From Pseudomonas sp. NC02 (GTDB lineage Bacteria > Pseudomonadota > Gammaproteobacteria > Pseudomonadales > Pseudomonadaceae), in contig NZ_CP025624.1 of NCBI RefSeq assembly GCF_002874965.1, positions 1,798,001 through 1,862,000 of the forward strand: a DNA stretch of 64,000 nt. The letters run 5' to 3'. The notes beneath the pieces were generated by a model. It did no database searches and was not told the DNA's origin. It saw nothing but the letters and a program-made list of their open reading frames with translations. Positions 38,462 to 47,629 of this stretch are shown piece by piece. Each line of letters begins with the position of its first letter. The first letter of the stretch is position 1. The position numbers and the translations under genes were made by a program.

Positions 38462-39010
38462 TTATTGGTCTGTCAGGGCAAACTGCGTCAGGCAGAACGT
38501 CGCAATGCCCATGTCTTCCAGGCGCTGGGAACCACCCAGCTCCGGCAGATCGATGATCGCCGCCGCTTCGAAAATCCGTGCGCCCATGCGCCGCGCCAGG
38601 TTGGCCGCTGCGATCAGCGTGCCGCCGGTGGCGATCAGGTCATCGAACATCAGCACCGAATCACCTTCACACAGGCTGTCGGCGTGCACTTCCAGGAAGG
38701 CTTCGCCGTATTCGGTCTGGTAACTCTCGGCCAGCACGTCAGCCGGCAATTTGCCTTGCTTGCGGAACAGGATCAGCGGTTTGTTCAACTGATAGGCAAT
38801 GATCGAACCGATCAAGAAGCCCCGGGCATCCATCGCGCCGATGTGGGTGAAGTCGGCTTCGACGTAGCGGTGTACGAAGGTGTCGGCCACCAGGCGCAAG
38901 GCCTTGGGCGACTGGAACAGCGGCGTGATATCGCGAAAGATCACCCCAGGCTTGGGGAAGTCGATGACTGGGCGAATCAGGGATTTGATGTCGAACGAAT
39001 CGAAGACCAT
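38462..39010 (-). CDS. apt: Adenine phosphoribosyltransferase
   Basis: Salvages adenine to AMP using PRPP. 182 aa from the ATG at 39010 ([15 protein letters not shown]), the family length; the longer open frame upstream runs into the anr end. The PRPP-binding loop is [13 protein letters not shown] and the substrate region includes DARGFLIG and RKQGKLP. Co-oriented with anr 80 nt upstream, a conserved pseudomonad neighbour pair. Confidence 0.95.
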   Translation of the reverse strand: MVFDSFDIKSLIRPVIDFPKPGVIFRDITPLFQSPKALRLVADTFVHRYVEADFTHIGAMDARGFLIGSIIAYQLNKPLILFRKQGKLPADVLAESYQTEYGEAFLEVHADSLCEGDSVLMFDDLIATGGTLIAAANLARRMGARIFEAAAIIDLPELGGSQRLEDMGIATFCLTQFALTDQ

Positions 39011-39090
39011 CGTCGAGGAGTCCTGGGGAGGAAAGCGGACTCGAAGTATACCTGCGGCCCAGCCGATTGGCTCGGCCGCAAGCGTCTGGA

Positions 39091-39825
39091 TCAACCGTCG
39101 AGCGAACCGCCAGCCAATGCGCAGAGCTGGATCGGGTCGAGGATATGCACTTCCTTGCCTTCGGCCGCAATCAACTCGTTCTGCTGGAAGCGGGTGAATA
39201 CCCGGGACACGGTTTCCACCGCCAGGCCCAGGTAGTTGCCGATTTCGTTGCGCGACATGCTCAGGCGGAACTGGTTGGCCGAGAAACCCCGCGCGCGGAA
39301 ACGTGCGGAGAGGTTGACCAGGAAAGTGGCAATACGCTCGTCGGCGGTTTTCTTCGACAACAGCAGCATCATCTGTTGGTCGTCGCGGATTTCCCGGCTC
39401 ATCACGCGCATCAGCTGGCGACGCAATTGCGGCAGCTGCAGGGCCAGTTCATCCAGGCGTTCGAACGGGATTTCACACACCGATGTGGTTTCCAGGGCCT
39501 GGGCCGACACGGGGTGAATCTCAGTGTCCATGCCCGACAGTCCGACCAGTTCGCTCGGCAGGTGGAAGCCGGTGATCTGTTCTTCGCCGCCATCGCTCAG
39601 GCTGAAGGTTTTCAGCGCGCCAGAACGTACTGCATAAACGGAGTCAAACTTGTCGCCCTGGCGAAACAGGAACTCGCCTTTTTTCAGTGGGCGACCGCGT
39701 TTAACGATCTCGTCCAGCGCTTCCATGTCTTCCAGATTCAACGAAAGTGGCAGGCAGAGGGGGGCCAGGCTGCAATCCTTGCAATGAGCCTGGCTATGAG
39801 CGCGCAGTTTAACTGGCTCGGACAT
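39091..39825 (-). CDS. anr: Anr, Fnr-type oxygen-sensing regulator
   Basis: Global activator of low-oxygen genes through an oxygen-labile 4Fe-4S cluster. 244 aa. Cluster ligands are visible as Cys15, Cys18 and Cys24 plus the Cys of TTSVCEIP. The cyclic-nucleotide-like sensory fold is followed by a Crp-type HTH ([19 protein letters not shown]) that recognises TTGAT-N4-ATCAA. Likely targets in this window are hemN and ccoN2, whose upstream regions carry such boxes. Confidence 0.95.
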   Translation of the reverse strand: MSEPVKLRAHSQAHCKDCSLAPLCLPLSLNLEDMEALDEIVKRGRPLKKGEFLFRQGDKFDSVYAVRSGALKTFSLSDGGEEQITGFHLPSELVGLSGMDTEIHPVSAQALETTSVCEIPFERLDELALQLPQLRRQLMRVMSREIRDDQQMMLLLSKKTADERIATFLVNLSARFRARGFSANQFRLSMSRNEIGNYLGLAVETVSRVFTRFQQNELIAAEGKEVHILDPIQLCALAGGSLDG

Positions 39826-39927
39826 TTCTTAAATCCTTGTGGGAAAACACACATAAGACGTAAGGGTACCGCACTGGGGGACGATCAGGCCAGCGTGTAC
39901 AAAAAAGCAGCAGCGGTATAAAGAATT

Positions 39928-39947
39928 TTGTATCGAGGTCGATACAA
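39928..39947. promoter_or_regulatory. Perfect 20-bp palindrome between anr and the coiled-coil gene
   Basis: TTGTATCG-AGGT-CGATACAA, 8-bp arms around a 4-bp centre, about 100 nt upstream of anr and 33 nt upstream of the divergent small gene. It does not match the Anr consensus. Candidate operator for an unidentified regulator. Confidence 0.55.
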
Positions 39948-39979
39948 GATTGTCACTCCTAGAGCTGGAGGCTCAGATC

Positions 39980-40456
39980 ATGCTTTCCATTGGCGCAACC
40001 AACCCTGCCATTGTTTCTTCGCTAACCGTGCCTGATGCGAAAAAAGACCCCGCTGCAGACGATAAAGACCAAGCGTCTTCGACCAATCGGGCCACTGACA
40101 CCAAGCCCCAAGGACTGGTGGTGGATATCTCGGGGGCGGGGCTGAAAGCCTCCAAGGCCAGCACCAACTCCAACAAGGACATTGACGACAGCAACCTGAA
40201 AGACAACATCAAGCAGCTGTTGAAAATGATTCGCGAGATGAGAAAACAGCTCGCCGAGAAGATGGCTCAGCTCTCAGCTGCCATGTCCGACGCCTCAAAG
40301 ACCCCGCAGGCAAGGCAGGCCAGAGTGGCCGCCTTGCAGAGTGATATCGCGACATTGCAGGCCGGCTTGATGACGGCCCAATCGCAGTTGACCAAGGCCT
40401 TGAAGGACGAGTCTCCCGAGTCGCAGCTGGAAGCGATGGCCCTGCTGGCGAAGTAG
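39980..40456 (+). CDS. Small uncharacterised coiled-coil protein
   Basis: 158 aa from the ATG at 39980 (GGAGG upstream). No signal peptide or membrane segment. Residues about 1-65 are Ala/Ser/Thr/Asp/Lys-rich and probably disordered; about 75-145 form a heptad-rich coiled coil (IKQLLKMIREMRKQLAEKM, then ALQSDIATLQAGLMTAQSQL). It weakly resembles FlxA-like proteins, which I cannot confirm. Convergent with hemN, 7 nt apart, and divergent from anr. Confidence 0.75.
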   Translation: MLSIGATNPAIVSSLTVPDAKKDPAADDKDQASSTNRATDTKPQGLVVDISGAGLKASKASTNSNKDIDDSNLKDNIKQLLKMIREMRKQLAEKMAQLSAAMSDASKTPQARQARVAALQSDIATLQAGLMTAQSQLTKALKDESPESQLEAMALLAK

Positions 40457-40463
40457 GACAGGT

Positions 40464-41846
40464 TCAGATCACCCGCGAAAATCGTTGCCGATTCTGGTGC
40501 TCCAGATAGGCATCGAACACCATGCACACCGAGCGTACCAGCAGGCGCCCCGCCGGCAATACGCGGATGCCCTGTGGGTCGAGTTCGATCAGTCCGTCCT
40601 CGGTCATCGCCTCCAGTTGCGGCCAGAGCTCGTCGAAATAGCCGCGAAAATCGATGTTGAAGGCCTGTTCGATCTTCTCGAAATTCAGGCTGAACGTGCA
40701 GATCAACTGCTGGATCACTTCCCGTCGCAACCGGTCATCCGTGGTGCATAACAATCCACGGCTGGTGGCCAGTTGCGCGCCGGCGAGGGCGTTCTGGTAG
40801 TGGTTCAGGTCGCTGCTGTTCTGGCAGTACAGGTCGCCGATCTGGCTGATCGCCGACACCCCAAGCCCGATCAAATCGCAATGCCCGTGGGTGGTGTAGC
40901 CCTGGAAGTTGCGTTGCAGCGTGCCTTCTTCCTGGGCGACGGCCAATTCGTCGTCCGGCAGGGCAAAGTGGTCCATGCCGATGTAGCGGTAGCCCGCCCG
41001 GGTCAACTGCTCGATGGTGGTTTGCAGCATCAGCAGTTTTTCCGCCGGGGAGGGCAGGTCGTCGGTGTTGATCCGTCGCTGGGGCATGAACCGTTCCGGC
41101 AGGTGTGCGTAGTTGAACACCGAGAGGCGGTCCGGTTGCAGGCTGATGACTTCTTCCACGGTGCGTGCGAAATTCATCGGTGTCTGCTTGGGCAAACCGT
41201 AGATCAGGTCGATATTGATCGAACGAAACTGCAGGGTGCGCGCTGCGTCGATCACTGCGCGGGTTTCTTCCAGGCTTTGCAGGCGGTTCACCGCACGCTG
41301 CACTTCGGGGTCCAGGTCCTGCAGGCCGATACTGACGCGGTTGAACCCCAGTTCACGCAGCAGGCCCATGGTCGCCCAGTCGGCTTCCCGCGGGTCGATT
41401 TCAATCCCGTAGTCGCCGGAGTCATCGTCCAGCAGGTTGAAGTGCTGGCGCAGGCGGCCCATGACCTGACGCAGCTCGTCATGGCTGAGAAAGGTCGGGG
41501 TGCCGCCGCCGAAGTGCAGCTGCTCGACCGGCTGTTTGGGGTCGAGGTGGCACGCCACCAACTGGATTTCCTGCTCCAGGCGTTGCAGATAGGCGTGAGC
41601 CCGACCGCGGTCCTTGGTGATGACCTTGTTGCAGGCGCAGTAGTAGCAAATGTTGGCGCAAAACGGCACATGCACATACAGCGACAGGGGCCGTACGGCC
41701 TTGCGGCTGTCGCGCAGGGCGTGGAGCAGGTCGAAGGTGCCGACCTGGCTGTCGAATTGTACGGCGGTGGGGTACGAGGTATAGCGTGGCCCCGCCAGGT
41801 CGTAGCGGTGAATCAGATCAGTGTCCCAACGAATGGCGTCGATCAT
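40464..41846 (-). CDS. hemN: Oxygen-independent coproporphyrinogen III dehydrogenase
   Basis: Radical-SAM enzyme that decarboxylates coproporphyrinogen III without oxygen, keeping haem supply going for the cbb3 oxidases under low oxygen. 460 aa. The radical-SAM cluster motif is CANICYYCACNK (CxxxCxxC plus the extra Cys). Other family segments are GGGTPTFLS and MDHFALPDDELA. A perfect Anr box lies upstream. Confidence 0.96.
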   Translation of the reverse strand: MIDAIRWDTDLIHRYDLAGPRYTSYPTAVQFDSQVGTFDLLHALRDSRKAVRPLSLYVHVPFCANICYYCACNKVITKDRGRAHAYLQRLEQEIQLVACHLDPKQPVEQLHFGGGTPTFLSHDELRQVMGRLRQHFNLLDDDSGDYGIEIDPREADWATMGLLRELGFNRVSIGLQDLDPEVQRAVNRLQSLEETRAVIDAARTLQFRSINIDLIYGLPKQTPMNFARTVEEVISLQPDRLSVFNYAHLPERFMPQRRINTDDLPSPAEKLLMLQTTIEQLTRAGYRYIGMDHFALPDDELAVAQEEGTLQRNFQGYTTHGHCDLIGLGVSAISQIGDLYCQNSSDLNHYQNALAGAQLATSRGLLCTTDDRLRREVIQQLICTFSLNFEKIEQAFNIDFRGYFDELWPQLEAMTEDGLIELDPQGIRVLPAGRLLVRSVCMVFDAYLEHQNRQRFSRVI

Positions 41847-41878
41847 GCGGGCGTTCCCCCGGATAGGCTAGTGGGCCG

Positions 41879-41920
41879 AGTCTAGGGGCTGGGTGGGGAA
41901 GCCATCTTGATTTGCATCAA
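41879..41920 (-). promoter_or_regulatory. Anr-dependent class II promoter of hemN
   Basis: A perfect Anr/Fnr box TTGATTTGCATCAA at 41907-41920. On the minus strand a TAGACT -10 hexamer occupies 41884-41879. If transcription starts at 41872, the box is centred at -41.5 and the hexamer at -12 to -7, exactly the class II geometry. Confidence 0.85.
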
Positions 41921-41949
41921 CGGGGAGCGGCGCTATGCCACATGGCGAT

Positions 41950-42633
41950 CTAGTGGCCCATCAGCCAGTGCTGGTGCGGCCCGGGCAAGGTCCAGATGCC
42001 GAACAGCATGACCAGCAGGCCACCGGCCATCCGCACGCTGCGTTTGCGCAATAACGCGGTGACTCGATCAGCGGCTAAGCCCGTGGCCAGCAGTACCGGC
42101 CAGGTGCCAAGGCCAAACGCGAGCATCAGCACCGCACTGTCCAGCGCATTGCCCTGGCTGGCCGCCCACAGCAACGTGCTGTAGACCAACCCGCACGGCA
42201 ACCAGCCCCAGAGCGCACCCAGCAGCAACGCCCGGGGCAGGCTGGACACCGGCAGCAAACGGTTGGCAACCGGCTGGATATGGCGCCACAGGCCGCGCCC
42301 GAGGCTTTCGATACGGGTCAGGCCGCTCCACCAGCCAGCCAGGTACAAGCCCATGCAGATCAGCAACAGCCCGGCGAGGATGCGCATGAACATCGCTGCC
42401 GGACTGTTGGCCACGGCCCAGCCGGCCAGGCCGATCAGCAAGCCGGCGGTGGCGTAGCTGAGGATGCGCCCCAGGTTGTAGGCCAGCAGCAGGCGAAAGC
42501 GCCGACTGCGTTGCTCCTTGGGAATCGCCAGGGTCAGCGCGCCCATCAGGCCGCCACACATACCCAGGCAATGGCCGCCGCCCAGCAGGCCGAGGATCAC
42601 CGCCGAGACCAGCAGGGGCGCCAGTTCAAGCAT
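41950..42633 (-). CDS. TauE/SafE-like (DsbD_2 type) membrane protein of the cco maturation cluster
   Basis: 227 aa from the ATG at 42633, overlapping the end of ccoS by 8 nt. About six membrane helices. The first helix region has GGGHCLGMCGGLMGAL, two Cys and a His in a Gly-rich setting as in DsbD-like/UreH-like permeases. The position at the end of ccoI-ccoS suggests a part in copper or redox handling for cbb3 oxidase assembly; this is inference. A homologue holds the same place in P. aeruginosa. Confidence 0.8.
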   Translation of the reverse strand: MLELAPLLVSAVILGLLGGGHCLGMCGGLMGALTLAIPKEQRSRRFRLLLAYNLGRILSYATAGLLIGLAGWAVANSPAAMFMRILAGLLLICMGLYLAGWWSGLTRIESLGRGLWRHIQPVANRLLPVSSLPRALLLGALWGWLPCGLVYSTLLWAASQGNALDSAVLMLAFGLGTWPVLLATGLAADRVTALLRKRSVRMAGGLLVMLFGIWTLPGPHQHWLMGH

Positions 42634-42844
42634 GGGGCGGATCTTTCGGCTTGGGCGGTTGTTCAGGGCCGTTGGCTTCATCGACGGCCGCCAGGTGGTT
42701 CGGGTCCTGGTCATCGAACAGCACGCTGTGGGCCGGGCCATCGAGGTCGTCGTACTGGCCGCTGTCCACCGCCCAGAAGAAGATGTAAATGGCGATGGCC
42801 ACGATCAACAGCGCCGCCGGGATCATCACGTAAAGAGCTGGCAT
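42626..42844 (-). CDS. ccoS: cbb3 oxidase maturation protein CcoS
   Basis: 72 aa small membrane protein needed for cofactor insertion in cbb3 oxidase. Start MPALYVMIPAALLIVAIAIYIFFWAVDSGQYDDLDGP is characteristic, with a single helix and an acidic tail. The ATG at 42844 has GGAG 5 nt upstream; the in-frame GTG two codons earlier lies too close to that site. It follows ccoI by 22 nt. Confidence 0.92.
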   Translation of the reverse strand: MPALYVMIPAALLIVAIAIYIFFWAVDSGQYDDLDGPAHSVLFDDQDPNHLAAVDEANGPEQPPKPKDPPHA

Positions 42845-42866
42845 CTGCACTCCATGCCCGCGCGGC

Positions 42867-45317
42867 TCATGCCGGCAGCGGGCGGGTTACGGGGGCGGGG
42901 CTCACGGCTGGCGTGCTCGGCATGCGAGTCAGGCGCAGGGCATTGAGCACCACGGTCAACGAACTGAGGGACATGCCGATCGCCGCCCAGATGGGAGTGA
43001 TCCAGCCGAGGGCGGCAAACGGCAACATCAGGCCATTGTACAGCCCGGCCCACAGCAGGTTTTCAATGATTACCCGGCGGGTGCGCCGGGCCAGGGTAAA
43101 GGCTTGCACCAGGGCGTCGAGGCGGTTCGACAGCAACACCGCGTCGGCGCTGGTCTTGGCCAGGTCGGTGGCCGAGCCCATGGCCACGCTGATATCGGCG
43201 GCGGCCAGCACCGGCACATCGTTGACGCCATCGCCGAGCATCAGCACCTTGCGGCCTTCCTTGTGCAGCTGTTGCAGCATTTGCAGCTTGTCATCGGGGC
43301 GCAGGCCGCCATGGGCTTCGTCGATGCCCAGCTCGGCGGCGACACTGGCAACCATCGGCGAGCTGTCTCCCGACAGCAGCAACGTGCGCCAGCCGCGTGC
43401 CTTGCAGGCGGCGAGCAAGGCGGGCGCGTCGCTGCGCAGGCGGTCATCCAGGACAAACCAGGCCAGGGCGCCGCCGGTGTCGCCCAGCAGCAGCCATTGG
43501 CCGGCTTCCTTCGGCGAGGCGGGGAGGGCGCAGCCGCTCAGTTCGCAGACAAAACCCGGCTGGCCAATGCGCAACCGGCGGTCACCGACGCGGCCTTCCA
43601 GGCCCAGGCCCGGCGTGCTGAGCACTTCATCCGCCGCCAACGGCGCGCGGCCGAATGCGCGGGCGATCGGATGTTCCGAACGTTGCTCCAGCGCCGCCGC
43701 AAGGCTCAGGCACTCGTCGCTGCCCAGCAGGCTCAACGGGCGGATCGCGCGCAACGCCAGGCGACCTTCGGTAAGGGTGCCGGTCTTGTCGAAAATCACC
43801 GTGTCGATCTGGTTCAGGCCTTCCAGCACGTGGCCGCGGGTCAGCAGCAGGCCGAGTTTGTGCAGGGTGCCTGTGGCTGCCGTCAGGGCGGTGGGTGTTG
43901 CCAGTGAGAGGGCGCAAGGGCAGGTCGCAACCAGCATCGCCAGGACGATCCAGAACGCCCGTGACGAATCCAGCTCCCACCACACCAGGCCGATGACCGC
44001 AGCGGCGACCAACGAGCACAACAGGAACCATTGGGCGGCGCGGTCGGCGATCTCCGCCAGCCGGGGTTTCTCCGCCTGGGCCCGCTCCAGCAGGCGCACG
44101 ATGGCCGACAGGCGCGTGTCGTGGCCCAGGGCGCGGACTTCGACGGTCAGCGCACCTTCGACGTTGAGGGTGCCGGCAGTGACGGCATCGCCGACCTGGC
44201 GTGGTTGCGGCAGGTACTCGCCGGTCAGCAGCGATTCGTCGATGCTCGACTGGCCGTCGAGGATGATGCCGTCTGCCGGCAGCACCGCCCCCGGATGCAC
44301 CAGTACCCGGTCGCCCAGGGCCAGTTCGCTGAGCAGGATCCGTTCACTTTGCCCGTCGGCACTCATGCGCAGGCACGAGGCTGGCAACAGGTTGACCAAC
44401 TGCGCAGTGGCTGCCGCCGTGCGTTCCCGGGCGCGACGCTCCAGGTAGCGCCCGGCCAGCAGGAACAGGGCAAACATGCCGACTGCATCGAAATACAGTT
44501 CGCCGGTGCCGGTGATGGCGGTCCAGATTCCGGCCAGGTAGGCACCGCCAATGGCCAGGGACACCGAAACATCCATGGTCAGGTGGCGGGTGCGCAGGTC
44601 GCGCATCGCCCCCTTGAAAAACGGTGCGCAGCTGTAGAACACGATGGGCGTTGTCAGGAACATCGCGACCCAGCGCAGGATCACGTGCAGCTCCGGGCTC
44701 AGGTCGATATTGAATTCCGGCCAGGTGGCCATCGTCGCCATCATCGCCTGGAACCACAGCAGCCCGGCCAGACCCAATTGACGCAAGGCCAGGCGGTTTT
44801 CGCTGGCCAGTTGTTCGGCGGCGCGGTCGGCTTGATACGGGTGGGCGGCGTAGCCGATGTGACGCAATTCGCCGAGCAGTTGGCTCAGGGGCAATTGGCC
44901 GTCGGACCAGCGCACGTGCAGACGGTGGTTGGACAGGTTCAGGCGTGCCTCGGCCACGGCGGGCAGGCTGCGCAGGTGTTTTTCGATCAGCCAGCCACAG
45001 GCGGCGCAACTGATGCCTTCCATCAACAGCGTGGCTTCCGACAGGTCACCGTCGTGGCGCACGAAGGGCTTTTGCACATCGGCACGGTCATACAGCGCCA
45101 GCTCGTCCACCAGTTGCACCGGCAGCGCCTCGGGGTTGGCCGAGGCTTCGCTGCGGTGCTGGTAATAGCTTTCCAGGCCACCGGCGACAATCGCCTCGGC
45201 CACCGCCTGGCAGCCCGGGCAGCACAGCTCGCGGGGCTCGCCGAGGATCACGGCAGTGAACCGGCTGCCGGGCGGCACGGGCAGGGCGCAGTGGTAGCAA
45301 GGGGTCGGGGTGGTCAT
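42867..45317 (-). CDS. ccoI: Copper-exporting P1B-type ATPase CcoI
   Basis: Moves copper across the inner membrane for loading into cbb3 oxidase. 816 aa. An N-terminal Cys-rich segment (CYHCALPVPPG, CCPGCQAVAEAI) precedes a heavy-metal domain with SCAACGWLIEKHL. Then come transmembrane helices with the CPC motif (TCPCALSLATPTAL), phosphorylation site DKTGTLTEG, HP motif SEHPIA and hinge GDGVNDVPVLAAAD. The extended Cys-rich N-terminus is typical of CcoI/FixI. Confidence 0.95.
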   Translation of the reverse strand: MTTPTPCYHCALPVPPGSRFTAVILGEPRELCCPGCQAVAEAIVAGGLESYYQHRSEASANPEALPVQLVDELALYDRADVQKPFVRHDGDLSEATLLMEGISCAACGWLIEKHLRSLPAVAEARLNLSNHRLHVRWSDGQLPLSQLLGELRHIGYAAHPYQADRAAEQLASENRLALRQLGLAGLLWFQAMMATMATWPEFNIDLSPELHVILRWVAMFLTTPIVFYSCAPFFKGAMRDLRTRHLTMDVSVSLAIGGAYLAGIWTAITGTGELYFDAVGMFALFLLAGRYLERRARERTAAATAQLVNLLPASCLRMSADGQSERILLSELALGDRVLVHPGAVLPADGIILDGQSSIDESLLTGEYLPQPRQVGDAVTAGTLNVEGALTVEVRALGHDTRLSAIVRLLERAQAEKPRLAEIADRAAQWFLLCSLVAAAVIGLVWWELDSSRAFWIVLAMLVATCPCALSLATPTALTAATGTLHKLGLLLTRGHVLEGLNQIDTVIFDKTGTLTEGRLALRAIRPLSLLGSDECLSLAAALEQRSEHPIARAFGRAPLAADEVLSTPGLGLEGRVGDRRLRIGQPGFVCELSGCALPASPKEAGQWLLLGDTGGALAWFVLDDRLRSDAPALLAACKARGWRTLLLSGDSSPMVASVAAELGIDEAHGGLRPDDKLQMLQQLHKEGRKVLMLGDGVNDVPVLAAADISVAMGSATDLAKTSADAVLLSNRLDALVQAFTLARRTRRVIIENLLWAGLYNGLMLPFAALGWITPIWAAIGMSLSSLTVVLNALRLTRMPSTPAVSPAPVTRPLPA

Positions 45318-45328
45318 GGCTCAGTTCC

Positions 45329-45438
45329 GATGATCGTTCCCACGCTCTGCGTGGGAACGCTTCGCTGGACGCTCCGCGTCCGCTCTTGTGACGCGGAGCG
45401 TCACGGGATGCATTCCCACGCAGAGCGTGGGAACGATC
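45329..45438. repeat. REP-type element, third copy of the ligA-downstream unit
   Basis: 110 bp with the same outer arms (CGTTCCCACGCTCTGCGTGG and complement) and inner GGACGCTCCGCGTCC and GACGCGGAGCGTC hairpins as the 139-bp units at 20270-20545, but with a shorter centre. It lies between ccoH and ccoI. Confidence 0.88.
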
Positions 45439-45452
45439 AAACAGGTGACGCT

Positions 45453-45992
45453 CTATTTTTTCAGGTCTTCAGCACCCTGCAGCGGCTCGTCGCCCAGCAG
45501 CAAGTCCTTGTCAGGGCTGACCTGTTCTTCTTCAAACATACGCCAGGTCCGGTCGCCTTCCACCCCCAGCAGCTCGACGAAGCGGCGGCCTTCGACCTTG
45601 TCGGTCACCTGGCCGATGTAGCGGCCGGGCTCGCTGTCGCTGCGGGTCAGGATGATCTTGCGATCCTTCTCCGGCTGGGTCGGCGAAATCAGGTTCAGCT
45701 CCAGGGTGCCGGGCCCGCTGTTGCCGGTCAGGTGCAATTCGACTTCGCCGGTCAACTCGTCCAGGTGCACCTTGGCCCGCAGTTGCAGAGTCTGGGCCAG
45801 CAGTTCGCGGTCCAGGGAACGGTTGATGCCTTTGCCGGCCTCGTAATAGTTGTCGTTGACCAGGTTGTCGGGGTTGTTCACCGCGATGGTCACCATGGAC
45901 AAGGTCAACGTCACCGAGCAGGTCAGGATCCCAATGATGATCCAGGGCCAGAGGTGCTTGTACCAGGGGCTTGCGGCAGTAGCTGCGGGCAT
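45453..45992 (-). CDS. ccoH: cbb3 oxidase assembly protein CcoH (FixH family)
   Basis: 179 aa. One N-terminal membrane helix (WPWIIIGILTCSVTLTLSM) and a periplasmic domain beginning NNPDNLVNDNYYEAGKGINR, the FixH signature. It helps assembly and stability of cbb3 oxidase. It starts 14 nt after the ccoG stop; the REP element downstream separates it from ccoI. Confidence 0.94.
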   Translation of the reverse strand: MPAATAASPWYKHLWPWIIIGILTCSVTLTLSMVTIAVNNPDNLVNDNYYEAGKGINRSLDRELLAQTLQLRAKVHLDELTGEVELHLTGNSGPGTLELNLISPTQPEKDRKIILTRSDSEPGRYIGQVTDKVEGRRFVELLGVEGDRTWRMFEEEQVSPDKDLLLGDEPLQGAEDLKK

Positions 45993-46006
45993 TGTTCGGC
46001 TCTCTA

Positions 46007-47425
46007 TTAACGGACTTGTGGGCCGATGAATCGGCTCTTGGCTTCAATGTGGACGCTGTCGTCATCGGCATCCCTGAGGATGAATTTCACCTCGTTGGTG
46101 CTCGACGGCAGTTGTTCCGGTGCGCTCGACAACTCCACCGGCATGCTGAAGATTTCCCCGGCCGCTACCTTGATCTCGCGCCGGCCTTGCAGCTTGAGGT
46201 CTGGCAGGCCTGCGGCGTCAAGCACGTAGGTGTGGTCGCGCTGGTCCTTGTTCATGATCTTCAGGCTGTAGACGTTTTCGATCCGGCCCTCGGCGTTTTC
46301 GCGGTACAGCACGCGGTCCTTGCTGACGTCGAAACCCACCAGCGAGCGCACGAAGAAGGCGGCCACCAACAGGCTGATCATCGCCAGCAGCACCAGGGCA
46401 TAACCGATCAGGCGCGGGCGCAGCTTATGGGTTTTCTGCCCGGACAGGTTGTGCTCGGTGGTGTAGCTGATCAGCCCGCGCGGGTATTCCATCTTGTCCA
46501 TGATGTTGTCGCAGGCGTCGATGCAGGCCGCGCAGCCGATGCATTCAATCTGCAGGCCGTCACGGATGTCGATGCCGGTAGGGCACACCTGCACGCACAT
46601 CGTGCAATCGATGCAGTCCCCCAAGCCCTGGGCCTTGTAGTCGATACCTTTTTTGCGCGGCCCACGGACTTCGCCACGGCGCGGGTCGTAGGAAACGATC
46701 ATCGTGTCCTTGTCGAACATCACGCTCTGGAAACGCGCATACGGGCACATGTAGATGCACACCTGCTCGCGCAGCCAGCCGGCGTTGCCGTAGGTGGCGA
46801 GGGTGAAGAAGCCGACCCAGAAATACGACCAGCCATCCGCCTGGCCGGTGAAGAAATCGAGCACCAGTTCACGGATCGGCGAGAAGTAGCCGACAAAGGT
46901 CATGCCGGTGACGAAGCCGATGATCAGCCACAGGCTGTGCTTGCCGAACTTGCGCAGGAACTTGTTGGCGCTCATCGGCGCCTTGTCCAGCTTGATGCGC
47001 TGGTTGCGGTCGCCTTCGGTGACCTTTTCGCACCACATGAAGATCCAGGTCCACACGCTTTGCGGGCAGGTGTAGCCGCACCAGACGCGGCCGGCATACA
47101 CGGTGATGAAGAACAGGCCAAACGCCGCCACGATCAGGATGCCCGACAGCAGGATGAAATCCTGGGGCCAGAAAGTCGCGCCAAAAATGAAGAATTTACG
47201 CTCCGGCAGGTTCCACCAGACAGCCTGGTGGCCACCCCAGTTCAGCCACACGGTGCCGAAGTAGAGCAGGAACAAACCGGCACCCCCGAGCATCCGCAGA
47301 TTGCGGAACAAGCCGGTGAAGGCACGGGTGTAGATTTTCTCCCGCGATGCGTAGAGATCGACGGTGTTATTCGAATTTTTGGCAGGCGGAGTAACGTCAT
47401 GTACCGGAATCTGGTTGCTCATCAT
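46007..47425 (-). CDS. ccoG: CcoG (RdxA/FixG) ferredoxin-like membrane protein
   Basis: 472 aa iron-sulfur membrane protein, reported as a copper reductase acting in cbb3 biogenesis. Several helices in the N-terminal half, Cys motif in WCGYTCPQSVWTW, two ferredoxin-type 4Fe-4S motifs (CIDCTMCVQVCPTGID and CIGCAACIDACD), and a C-terminal Ig-like periplasmic domain. First gene of the ccoG-ccoH-ccoI-ccoS unit. Confidence 0.95.
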   Translation of the reverse strand: MMSNQIPVHDVTPPAKNSNNTVDLYASREKIYTRAFTGLFRNLRMLGGAGLFLLYFGTVWLNWGGHQAVWWNLPERKFFIFGATFWPQDFILLSGILIVAAFGLFFITVYAGRVWCGYTCPQSVWTWIFMWCEKVTEGDRNQRIKLDKAPMSANKFLRKFGKHSLWLIIGFVTGMTFVGYFSPIRELVLDFFTGQADGWSYFWVGFFTLATYGNAGWLREQVCIYMCPYARFQSVMFDKDTMIVSYDPRRGEVRGPRKKGIDYKAQGLGDCIDCTMCVQVCPTGIDIRDGLQIECIGCAACIDACDNIMDKMEYPRGLISYTTEHNLSGQKTHKLRPRLIGYALVLLAMISLLVAAFFVRSLVGFDVSKDRVLYRENAEGRIENVYSLKIMNKDQRDHTYVLDAAGLPDLKLQGRREIKVAAGEIFSMPVELSSAPEQLPSSTNEVKFILRDADDDSVHIEAKSRFIGPQVR

Positions 47426-47576
47426 TGCATCCCACGGCAGTGGAGATTTGCCTCGGCCAGTACGTGCCAGCCGGGGTCAAAATAGGGGTGTTGCAGTGGC
47501 CTAATGATACGCCCCTGATACCCTTCGACGGGTGCGACCTTTGGTCGCGTTGGGGGAAATCAATTGATGGTGTACG

Positions 47577-47590
47577 TGATCTGGGTCAAT
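47577..47590 (-). promoter_or_regulatory. Degenerate Anr-like box upstream of ccoG
   Basis: On the minus strand TTGACCCAGATCAC, two mismatches from TTGAT-N4-ATCAA. It lies about 160 nt upstream of ccoG. No good -10 hexamer sits at class II distance, so this is weak. Confidence 0.3.
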
Positions 47591-47629
47591 TGACTTGTGA
47601 AGTATGGACGGTTTTCGCAGCCTTACCGG

